Positions 56,644 through 64,000 of a stretch of 64,000 nt of DNA are shown here, one piece after another. The position numbers and the translations under genes were made by a program. Each line of letters opens with the position of its first letter. Within the stretch, counting starts at the first letter, position 1. This DNA comes from Staphylococcus equorum. GTDB lineage: Bacteria > Bacillota > Bacilli > Staphylococcales > Staphylococcaceae. The notes beneath the pieces are model-generated. The model saw only the letters and a program-made list of their open reading frames with translations, was not told the DNA's origin and made no database searches. Location of the stretch: assembly GCF_001747895.1 (NCBI RefSeq), contig NZ_LNNB01000003.1, positions 1 through 64,000 of the forward strand. Reading direction: 5' to 3'.

Positions 56644-57815
56644 GTTTATCAAAAGAGACAGAAGTAATATTCGATGCACATAGAGGTACTGATTATGATT
56701 CGGCGAACCCTCCTTTATATGATTCTTCTACGTTTCATCAAAAAGTGTTAGGTGGTAATGCAAAATACGACTACGCACGAAGTGGTAATCCTAATAGAGC
56801 ATTATTAGAAGAAAAATTAGCCAAACTAGAAGGTGGTAGTCATGCATTTGCTTATGCTTCAGGTATCGCCGCAATTTCAGCAGTATTGCTTACGTTAAAT
56901 GCTGGTGATCACGTTGTCCTACCTGATGATGTTTATGGTGGCACATTCAGACTAACTGAACAGATATTAACACGTTTTAACATTCAATTTTCAACAGTAG
57001 ATACGACAAACTTAAATGAGATAGAAGATGCGATACAAGACAACACAAAACTAATTTATGTGGAAACACCATCTAATCCATTATTCAAAATTACAGATAT
57101 TAAAGGTGTAGCGCACATCGCCAAGCAACATCAACTCTTACTCGCAGTGGATAACACATTTATGACACCACTTGGTCAATCACCATTAGCACTTGGTGCA
57201 GATATCGTTGTTCATAGTGCAACGAAGTTCTTAAGTGGTCATAGCGACATTATTGCCGGTGTAGCGATTACCAATAATCAAAACGTAGCAGATGCACTTT
57301 ATTTATTACAAAATGGCACAGGCACAGCATTATCCGCCCACGATAGCTGGACTTTAGCCAAACATTTAAAAACGTTGCCAGTGAGATTCAATCAATCTGT
57401 GGAAAATGCGCAACAACTTTATGAATTCTTAGCTCAGCGCGATGAAATTGCTGAAGTATATTACCCGGGAAATGACGACTTACATTTATCACAAGCACGT
57501 CATGGCGGTGCAGTATTAGGATTTAGATTGAAAGACGAAACCAAAGCACAAGCATTTGTAGACGCATTATCATTACCACTCGTATCTGTAAGTTTAGGTG
57601 GCGTAGAAACAATCCTTTCGCACCCAGCTACAATGTCACACGCAGCAGTACCTAAAGAAGTACGCGAAGAACGTAACATTACATTTGGATTATTTAGATT
57701 AAGTGTTGGTTTAGAATCTGCAGATGAATTAATTTCAGATTTAAATTACGCAATTAAGGAGGCTTTCAATGAGTCAACTCATCGACAAACTGAAGAACAA
57801 CATATTAGTAGCTGA
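56640..57815 (+). CDS. metC: Cystathionine beta-lyase
   Basis: A 391-residue PLP enzyme of the same family as MetI; PLP Lys in HSATKFLSGHSD, and YDYARSGNPNR near residue 40. It cleaves cystathionine to homocysteine. Its last 15 codons overlap the metF start region by 47 bp, so the tail ([15 protein letters not shown]) is dual-coding sequence. Confidence 0.92.
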   Translation: MSLSKETEVIFDAHRGTDYDSANPPLYDSSTFHQKVLGGNAKYDYARSGNPNRALLEEKLAKLEGGSHAFAYASGIAAISAVLLTLNAGDHVVLPDDVYGGTFRLTEQILTRFNIQFSTVDTTNLNEIEDAIQDNTKLIYVETPSNPLFKITDIKGVAHIAKQHQLLLAVDNTFMTPLGQSPLALGADIVVHSATKFLSGHSDIIAGVAITNNQNVADALYLLQNGTGTALSAHDSWTLAKHLKTLPVRFNQSVENAQQLYEFLAQRDEIAEVYYPGNDDLHLSQARHGGAVLGFRLKDETKAQAFVDALSLPLVSVSLGGVETILSHPATMSHAAVPKEVREERNITFGLFRLSVGLESADELISDLNYAIKEAFNESTHRQTEEQHISS

Positions 57816-59610
57816 CGGCGCTATCGGCACAATTCTTTACTCTGAAGGCCTAGATACTTGTCCCGAAGCTTACAACTTAACACATCCTGAGAAAGTAGCA
57901 CATATCCATCGTTCTTATATTGAAGCTGGCGCTGATATTATACAGACCAATACGTATGGCGCAAATTTTGAAAAGTTAAAAGACTTTGGCTTAGAACATA
58001 AAGTGAAAGAAATTCATCAATCTGCTGTAAAAATCGCAAAAGAAGCTGCAAAAGATGACACATTCATATTAGGTACTGTTGGAGGATTTAGAGGTGTTAA
58101 ACAAGAAGATTTAGGTCTATCTGCGATTCAATATCATACAGAAATTCAAGTGGATACTTTAGTAGAATCTGGCGTAGATGGTTTACTCTTTGAAACTTAT
58201 TACGATTTAGAAGAACTTACAAATATTATAAAAGCGACAAAACGTAAACACGATATACCGATTATTGCACAACTCACTGCTTTGAATACAAATTATTTAA
58301 GAGATGGTACAGAGATTAATATCGCATTACAACAAGTAGCAGCAAGTGGCGCTGATATTGTGGGATTGAATTGTCATCATGGCCCCCACCATATGCAACA
58401 GTCATTCTCACATATTGAATTACCAGAAGGCGCATACTTATCGTGCTATCCGAACGCAAGTTTGCTTGATATCGAAAATAGCCAATTCAAATACAGCGAT
58501 AACGCCGAGTATTTTGGTAATGTAGCACAGAAACTTATTAACGAAGGCGTTCGCGTCATTGGCGGTTGTTGTGGTACAACACCTGAGCATATTCAGTTCA
58601 TTAAATCATCCATAGCTAATTTAAAACCCGTAGCAGATAAAAATGTCATACCGATCACAAAATATACAAGTACTTCATCTAAAAAAACACAATCTCAGAG
58701 CCTAACATCAAAGGTAAAGCAACGACCGACGATTATAGTTGAATTAGATACACCGAAGCACTTAGACACAGACACATTTTTCAGAAATATCAAAAAACTT
58801 GATGATGCCCATATCGATGCGGTCACATTAGCAGACAATTCTTTAGCAACCGTAAGAATTAGTAATGTCGCTGCAGCAAGCATTATTAAACAACAATACG
58901 ATATCGAACCATTAGTGCACATCACTTGTCGCGATCGCAACCTTATCGGATTGCAATCACACTTATTAGGGTTATCACTACTAGACATCAATGAAATATT
59001 AACTATTACAGGTGACCCTTCTAAGATAGGCAACTTACCAGGTGCCACGAATGTATACGATGTAAACTCCAAAGGTTTAACCGAAATTGCATTACGTTTC
59101 AACCAAGGTATCAACACAGATGGTGATGCGCTGAAGACAAAGACAAACTTCAACATCGCAGGTGCCTTTGATCCAAATGTAAGAAAATTAGACGGTGCAG
59201 TAAAACGCTTAGAGAAAAAATTAGAAAGCGGTACGCATTACTTTATTACACAACCGGTTTATAGCACTGAAAAAATTAAAGAAGTCTATGAAGCAACCAA
59301 ACATTTAGATGTTCCCTTCTTTATCGGGGTTATGCCAGTGACAAGTTATAATAACGCAATATTTTTACACAACGAAGTACCTGGCATTAAATTATCAGAA
59401 GAAGTGTTAGAACAATTTGAAGCCGTTAAAGATGATAAAACAAAAACAAAAGAATTAAGCTTGAAACTATCCAAAGAACTGATTGACACAGTACATGAAT
59501 ATTTTAATGGCTTGTATTTAATTACACCATTCCAAAAAGTAGATTACACATTAGAACTTGCAGCTTATTCAAAATCAATTACTTCAACTAAACAGGAGGC
59601 AATATTATGA
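57769..59610 (+). CDS. metF: Bifunctional homocysteine S-methyltransferase / 5,10-methylene-THF reductase
   Basis: A 613-residue fusion. Residues 1-290 form a homocysteine methyltransferase domain with zinc Cys in GLNCHH and [11 protein letters not shown]; residues 320-613 form the FAD-containing MTHFR barrel ([17 protein letters not shown]). It supplies methyl-THF and can methylate homocysteine. AAGGAGG lies inside metC 6 bases before the ATG. Confidence 0.93.
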   Translation: MSQLIDKLKNNILVADGAIGTILYSEGLDTCPEAYNLTHPEKVAHIHRSYIEAGADIIQTNTYGANFEKLKDFGLEHKVKEIHQSAVKIAKEAAKDDTFILGTVGGFRGVKQEDLGLSAIQYHTEIQVDTLVESGVDGLLFETYYDLEELTNIIKATKRKHDIPIIAQLTALNTNYLRDGTEINIALQQVAASGADIVGLNCHHGPHHMQQSFSHIELPEGAYLSCYPNASLLDIENSQFKYSDNAEYFGNVAQKLINEGVRVIGGCCGTTPEHIQFIKSSIANLKPVADKNVIPITKYTSTSSKKTQSQSLTSKVKQRPTIIVELDTPKHLDTDTFFRNIKKLDDAHIDAVTLADNSLATVRISNVAAASIIKQQYDIEPLVHITCRDRNLIGLQSHLLGLSLLDINEILTITGDPSKIGNLPGATNVYDVNSKGLTEIALRFNQGINTDGDALKTKTNFNIAGAFDPNVRKLDGAVKRLEKKLESGTHYFITQPVYSTEKIKEVYEATKHLDVPFFIGVMPVTSYNNAIFLHNEVPGIKLSEEVLEQFEAVKDDKTKTKELSLKLSKELIDTVHEYFNGLYLITPFQKVDYTLELAAYSKSITSTKQEAIL

Positions 59611-61850
59611 CTATTAAAACATCAAACTTAGGTTTTCCAAGATTAGGTAGAAAAAGAGAGTGGAAAAAAGCAATCGAAGGTTACTGGTCTAAAAAATTAG
59701 ATTTAGATACATTACACCAGCAATTAACAGATTTGCATAAAGAAAATTTATTACTACAAAAAAATTACAATTTATCAAGTATTCCTGTCGGTGATTTTTC
59801 ACTTTATGATCATATTCTTGATACGTCTTTACTCTTCAATATTATTCCTGAACGTTTCCAAGGTAGAGACATAGATGATGATTTATTATTCGATATTGCT
59901 AGAGGTAATAAAGAACATGTTGCAAGTGCCCTAATCAAATGGTTCAACACAAACTATCACTATATCGTTCCAGAATGGGATCATGCAGAACCGAAACTTA
60001 ATCACAATGTATTATTAGAACGCTTTAACTATGCAAAATCTTTAAACGTAAATGCACATCCAGTCATTGTAGGTCCAATTACATTTGTTAAATTATCTAA
60101 AGGCGGCGACCAATCTTTCGAAGAAAAAGTAAACACACTACTACCTTTATATAAAGAAGTTCTACAATCATTAAAAGATGCTGGGGCTGAATATATTCAA
60201 ATCGACGAACCTGCATTAGTGACAGATGATAGTGCAGATTATGAAAGTATTACACAAGCAGCATATGCGTATTTCGCTGATGCTGGTTTAGAAAATCATA
60301 TCGTGATACAAACTTATTTCGAACGCGTTAATTTAAAGTTTTTAAACAGCCTACCAGTTAAAGGGCTCGGCCTAGATTTCGTTCATGACCATAACTTTAA
60401 CCTTGAACAAATTAAAGCTGGCGATTTTGATAAAAACAAAACACTTTATGCAGGTATTATCGATGGCCGTAATGTTTGGGCTGCCGACATTGAAGCTAAA
60501 AAAGAACTCATCGACACTTTACAAAATTACACAAATGACCTTGTTATTCAACCATCAGCGTCGCTATTACACGTTCCTGTATCATTAGATGATGAAACAC
60601 TTGAAGATTCAATTGCCGAGGGTTTAAGCTTCGCTACTGAAAAATTAGACGAATTAGATGCTTTGAGACGCCTATTTAATGACAATGATGCTGAAAAATA
60701 TGATGAATTAAAAGCACGCTATAATCGTTTCCAAAACCAATCATTTAAAAATCTTGAATATGATTTTGATAGCGTGCGCACTTCAAGACAATCTGCTTTT
60801 AAAGTACGTAAACAAGCACAAGACAAACGTCTTAATTTACCAGATTTACCAACGACAACAATCGGTTCATTTCCACAATCTCAAGAAGTACGTAAATACC
60901 GTGCAAATTGGAAAAATGACCGCATCTCAGATGAAGATTACCAATCATTCTTAAAAAATGAGATTTCACGTTGGATTAAAATTCAAGAAGATATTGGTTT
61001 AGACGTCTTAGTCCATGGTGAATTTGAACGTAATGATATGGTTGAATTCTTTGGTGAAAAACTACAAGGTTTCTTAGTAACTAAATTCGGCTGGGTACAA
61101 TCATACGGATCGCGTGCGGTGAAACCACCTATCATTTATGGCGATGTGAAATGGGCTGAACCTCTTACAGTGAAAGAAACGCTATATGCACAAAGTTTAA
61201 CAGACAAGCCTGTAAAAGGTATGCTCACTGGACCTGTCACAATTCTGAACTGGTCATTTGAACGCGTAGACTTACCGCGTGAAGAAGTACAAGATCAAAT
61301 TGCACTCGCTATTAATGAAGAAGTATTGGCACTTGAAAATGAAGGCATTCAAATTATTCAAGTAGACGAACCTGCTTTAAGAGAAGGTTTACCGCTTCGT
61401 TCAGAATATCACGAAGACTATTTAAACAAATCTGTACATTCTTTTAAACTTGCAACATCTTCCGTGGCTGATGAAACGCAAATTCATACGCATATGTGCT
61501 ATTCGCAATTTGGACAAATCATACATGCAATCTACGACTTAGATGCAGACGTGATTTCTATTGAAACATCTCGTAGCCATGGTGACTTGATTAAAGACTT
61601 CGAAGATATTACTTACGATTTAGGTATTGGTTTAGGGGTATATGATATTCATAGTCCACGTATTCCGACTGAATCAGAAGTTACAGAAGCAATCCACCGT
61701 GCCTTACAAGAAATTGACCGTTCGCTATTCTGGGTCAATCCAGATTGCGGCTTGAAGACACGTAAAGAAGATGAAGTAAAAGAAGCATTAAGTGTCTTAG
61801 TAAATGCCGTTGATAAGTTACGAAAATCAACAAACACAGCAACAGTATAA
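59607..61850 (+). CDS. metE: Cobalamin-independent methionine synthase
   Basis: A 747-residue enzyme. N-terminal domain with [15 protein letters not shown]; catalytic C-terminal barrel with [11 protein letters not shown], zinc ligands in HTHMCYSQF and NPDCGLKTR, and [10 protein letters not shown]. It transfers the methyl group of methyl-THF to homocysteine. It overlaps metF by 4 bp. Confidence 0.96.
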   Translation: MTIKTSNLGFPRLGRKREWKKAIEGYWSKKLDLDTLHQQLTDLHKENLLLQKNYNLSSIPVGDFSLYDHILDTSLLFNIIPERFQGRDIDDDLLFDIARGNKEHVASALIKWFNTNYHYIVPEWDHAEPKLNHNVLLERFNYAKSLNVNAHPVIVGPITFVKLSKGGDQSFEEKVNTLLPLYKEVLQSLKDAGAEYIQIDEPALVTDDSADYESITQAAYAYFADAGLENHIVIQTYFERVNLKFLNSLPVKGLGLDFVHDHNFNLEQIKAGDFDKNKTLYAGIIDGRNVWAADIEAKKELIDTLQNYTNDLVIQPSASLLHVPVSLDDETLEDSIAEGLSFATEKLDELDALRRLFNDNDAEKYDELKARYNRFQNQSFKNLEYDFDSVRTSRQSAFKVRKQAQDKRLNLPDLPTTTIGSFPQSQEVRKYRANWKNDRISDEDYQSFLKNEISRWIKIQEDIGLDVLVHGEFERNDMVEFFGEKLQGFLVTKFGWVQSYGSRAVKPPIIYGDVKWAEPLTVKETLYAQSLTDKPVKGMLTGPVTILNWSFERVDLPREEVQDQIALAINEEVLALENEGIQIIQVDEPALREGLPLRSEYHEDYLNKSVHSFKLATSSVADETQIHTHMCYSQFGQIIHAIYDLDADVISIETSRSHGDLIKDFEDITYDLGIGLGVYDIHSPRIPTESEVTEAIHRALQEIDRSLFWVNPDCGLKTRKEDEVKEALSVLVNAVDKLRKSTNTATV

Positions 61851-61874
61851 CGATTAAAAATGGTGGTGATACAC

Positions 61875-62615
61875 ATGAGTTATCCATTATGGGAACAATT
61901 AGAGCAATTAAAATCATCAAAGTGGGTCGATTTGACCCACACATTTGATGAAACCATTCCATGTTTTAGCGAATTTGAACGCGCTAAAGTTTCTACCCTG
62001 TTTAACGTAGCAGACGATGGCTTTTATGTTCAAAATTGGAATATAGTAAGTCAGTACGGCACACATATCGATGCACCTATTCATTTTGTGGAAAACACAC
62101 GCTATTTACATGAATTAGATTTAAAAGAACTCGCTCTACCACTTGTAGTTTTAGATTTTTCACAAGAAGTAGCAGCGCATGCAGATTTTATCTTAACTCG
62201 CACACATATCAAACAATGGGAAGCAACGCATGGAACAATAGAACCTGGTACATTTGTCGCTTTACGCAGTGATTGGTCGAAACGTTGGCCAGACATCGAA
62301 CAGTTCGAGAATAAAGACAGCAATGGCGACCTTCATTTACCTGGTTGGGGCCTCGATGCTTTAAAATACTTACTCGAAGAACGACAAGTCAAAGCCATTG
62401 GTCACGAAACATTTGATACAGATGCTTCGATAGATGTAGCCAAAAATGGTGATATTGTTGGTGAACGTTACGTCCTAGCACAAGATACATTTCAAGTTGA
62501 ATTGTTGACGAATTTAGATCAACTACCCACACGAGGCGCCATTATTTACACGATTAGCCCTAAACCTAAAGACGCGCCAGGATTTCCTGTACGCGCATTC
62601 GCTATTACACCCTAA
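61875..62615 (+). CDS. Cyclase-family (kynurenine formamidase-like) hydrolase
   Basis: A 246-residue cyclase/KynB-type metal hydrolase. The motif WNIVSQYGTHIDAPIHF (HxGTHxDxP type) and GHETFDTDA are present; the first His of the motif is replaced (SQYGTHID). It starts 24 bp after metE and ends before a strong terminator, so it is the fifth gene of the met operon. In S. aureus that place is held by mdh. A link with methionine metabolism is only by context. Confidence 0.75.
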   Translation: MSYPLWEQLEQLKSSKWVDLTHTFDETIPCFSEFERAKVSTLFNVADDGFYVQNWNIVSQYGTHIDAPIHFVENTRYLHELDLKELALPLVVLDFSQEVAAHADFILTRTHIKQWEATHGTIEPGTFVALRSDWSKRWPDIEQFENKDSNGDLHLPGWGLDALKYLLEERQVKAIGHETFDTDASIDVAKNGDIVGERYVLAQDTFQVELLTNLDQLPTRGAIIYTISPKPKDAPGFPVRAFAITP

Positions 62616-62750
62616 TGGCTAAATCTTTAAAATATCATTAGATATACACGAGCACCCCAAACTTAAAAGCCTAGCTATTATAATGTACAAAGATATTAAG
62701 AAATTGAGCCCTTCTGATATCTCAACATCTCCTTTTAAAACATATAAATT

Positions 62751-62798
62751 ATACCCCCAAATCATTGCCTACCAAAAATGATTTGGGGGTATTTATAT
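62751..62798. terminator. Terminator of the met operon
   Basis: ATACCCCCAAATCATT pairs perfectly with AATGATTTGGGGGTAT. Confidence 0.9.
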
Positions 62799-62837
62799 GT
62801 GCACCTTTAAAGTTCATCCGCTTAATGTGCATTTGTC

Positions 62838-62881
62838 ACCACTTAGTTAGCAATACTGACCACTTAATTAAACTATATAGT
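62838..62881 (+). promoter_or_regulatory. LytTR-type direct-repeat operator and promoter
   Basis: ACCACTTAGTTA (62838-62849) and ACCACTTAATTA (62859-62870) repeat at an interval of 21 bp, two helical turns, followed by a TATAGT -10 (62876-62881) with no good -35. This is the layout expected for an activator of the LytTR class. Confidence 0.65.
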
Positions 62882-62929
62882 ATTTAATGCTCATATTTGT
62901 TTTACTTAACTTAACAGGAGGCGTTGCAT

Positions 62930-63370
62930 ATGAAGGTGAGAGTTAAATACAACAATGAATTATCAGAAGATGAAGTTATCATACAAGCTAACGAAAATGC
63001 AGAAAATTTGCCGGATATCGTGCAATACATCAAACAATTATCCAACCGAAAAACATTTACTGGGAAATATAATGATGAAATTCACTTTATAAAACAGCGA
63101 GATATTATATGTTTCAGGATGGAAAATAAAATACTAACTATATATACATCGAATCAACAATTTACGCTGAACGAAAGACTATATACCATCAAAAAACAAT
63201 TAAGTTCAAACTTCCTACAAATATCTAAATCAGAAATCATCAATATCGATTATATCGACCATTTGAAACTCAATAAAAATGGAACTATAGAAATTCGCTT
63301 TTCAAATGATGACTTCACATATTCTTCCAGAAGATACTTATCTATAATAAAGGAGGCTTTAAAACTATGA
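62930..63370 (+). CDS. LytTR DNA-binding regulator
   Basis: A 147-residue protein whose C-terminal half (about 50-146) is a LytTR domain: IHFIKQRDIICFRMENKILTIYT, LNERLYTIKKQL, FLQISKSEIINIDYID. No receiver domain. AGGAGG with 8-base spacing supports the ATG at 62930 over a TTG two codons before. It overlaps the DUF3021 gene by 4 bp; such pairs are usually self-regulating units with a membrane partner that inhibits the regulator. Confidence 0.88.
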   Translation: MKVRVKYNNELSEDEVIIQANENAENLPDIVQYIKQLSNRKTFTGKYNDEIHFIKQRDIICFRMENKILTIYTSNQQFTLNERLYTIKKQLSSNFLQISKSEIINIDYIDHLKLNKNGTIEIRFSNDDFTYSSRRYLSIIKEALKL

Positions 63371-63828
63371 AAAGGATAATACATGGGGCAACTATAGGCG
63401 TTTCCATAGGTACAATGATTTCGTTATTATTTTCTTTTATTTTTTCACATACGCAATTTATGCCCGTTTCTCCAATATCGACGATGGGACGATTTTACTA
63501 TGAACACTTCACTGAGTTACAGATTATGCTGATATCCGTTCTAATTTGGGCATTCATCGGTGTCACATTTAGTTTTGGTGAACTAATATTTTCACATACC
63601 CGCCTCTCAATTTTTAAAAAGACGGTGATTCACTTTAGTGTCATGTTGATAGTCATGTTTCCTTTAGGCATATTAGCAGGTTGGTTTCCACTCCGAATCT
63701 CGGTCATCATCGTATTTATTCTCATATATACAATGATTTACTTTATTATTTGGTTTATTGAAAGTAGGAGAGCGCAAAGAGATGTAAATGAAATAAACCA
63801 AATCATTTCAGAGAATCAAAAACATTAA
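63367..63828 (+). CDS. DUF3021 membrane protein, LytTR partner
   Basis: A 153-residue protein with four hydrophobic helices and a basic C-terminal tail (ESRRAQRDVNEI). This is the standard shape of DUF3021 proteins, encoded beside LytTR regulators and thought to restrain them at the membrane. Overlap ATGA with the regulator gene. Confidence 0.85.
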   Translation: MKRIIHGATIGVSIGTMISLLFSFIFSHTQFMPVSPISTMGRFYYEHFTELQIMLISVLIWAFIGVTFSFGELIFSHTRLSIFKKTVIHFSVMLIVMFPLGILAGWFPLRISVIIVFILIYTMIYFIIWFIESRRAQRDVNEINQIISENQKH

Positions 63829-63927
63829 TCCTATTTCAATTAATTAATAAAGTAATTCAATGATGTTATGATTTAAGGACATGATGTTTACGCAAACCTC
63901 ATACAATAAAAAAACGAGGTGAATGAT

Positions 63928-64000
63928 TTGCAACTTAATGAAAACAATACCCCTTTTAATAGAGAACAATTGGAACTTATAAATCAACTTCTGCCAACAT
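63928..64000 (+). CDS. Start of a second CysJ-like flavoprotein (partial)
   Basis: From a TTG after GAGGTGA the first codons read MQLNENNTPFNREQLELINQ, similar to the CysJ start SVSNSPFNEHQADQLNQ. Only 24 codons are in the window. It is probably a diflavin reductase related to sulfite reductase alpha subunits. Confidence 0.6.
   Translation, partial: MQLNENNTPFNREQLELINQLLPT

Noticed and set aside
58695-59156. 153-codon antisense reading frame in metF
   Set aside because: Antisense shadow with no start signals; metF is intact on the plus strand.

Overview
The window is a low-GC, AT-rich Firmicute chromosome segment that reads as Staphylococcus. The evidence is a ParB gene beside a T-box-controlled metI-metC-metF-metE operon (the staphylococcal met arrangement), CopB/CopL-type copper genes, a KatA-type catalase, strong AGGAGG ribosome sites and sigma-B-type promoters. 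A complete assimilatory sulfate pathway, a non-aureusimine NRPS and a FecBCD-type iron transporter with novel partners fit a coagulase-negative species, perhaps of the saprophyticus/xylosus kind. The species is an inference. No rRNA, tRNA, CRISPR array, transposase or phage gene was seen.

Layout. 1-5311 (minus): the first 1480 codons of an NRPS (C-A-T-C and into the next A linker, running off the left edge), preceded by its Sfp-type phosphopantetheinyl transferase. The adenylation pocket reads as serine-specific. 5575-7445: a TM2 protein, a BcrC-like lipid phosphatase and a Fur-boxed flavin reductase. 7623-11145: a membrane-anchored MerR regulator divergent from copB-copL, with related operators in both promoters. 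11405-18820: an acyl-CoA ligase, two MFS pumps, a DUF2798 membrane protein, an M20 amidohydrolase and an HxlR regulator. 18895-24473: an iron-type ABC transporter fused in one operon to two members of an unrecognised protein family, with two further members transcribed divergently from a Fur-like control region. 24637-28389: three SDR oxidoreductases, a MaoC hydratase and a MarR regulator. 28505-31294: a ferrochelatase-catalase-PH protein operon under a PerR-like palindrome. 31742-36055: an ABC exporter and sigma-B-type stress genes, including a VLRF1-like release factor. 36397-40669: a PAP2 phosphatase with an FtsW paralog, a methyltransferase, adenosine deaminase and a small membrane protein.

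40742-50304 is a minus-strand sulfate assimilation block: cysH, cysJ, cysI, the three siroheme genes, a TSUP permease, sat and cysC. It takes sulfate through APS and sulfite to sulfide and makes its own siroheme. Flavohemoglobin and a YtcJ-like amidohydrolase follow. 54075-62615 holds parB and the methionine operon (a T-box leader, then metI, metC, metF, metE and a cyclase-family gene). The sulfide made by the cys block is the natural sulfur feed for this operon. 62930-63828 is a LytTR/DUF3021 regulatory pair with a direct-repeat operator. The right edge has the start of a second CysJ-like flavoprotein.

Intergenic regions carry a dispersed palindromic repeat of about 100 bp (at least two good and three decayed copies) whose end arms show compensatory base changes.
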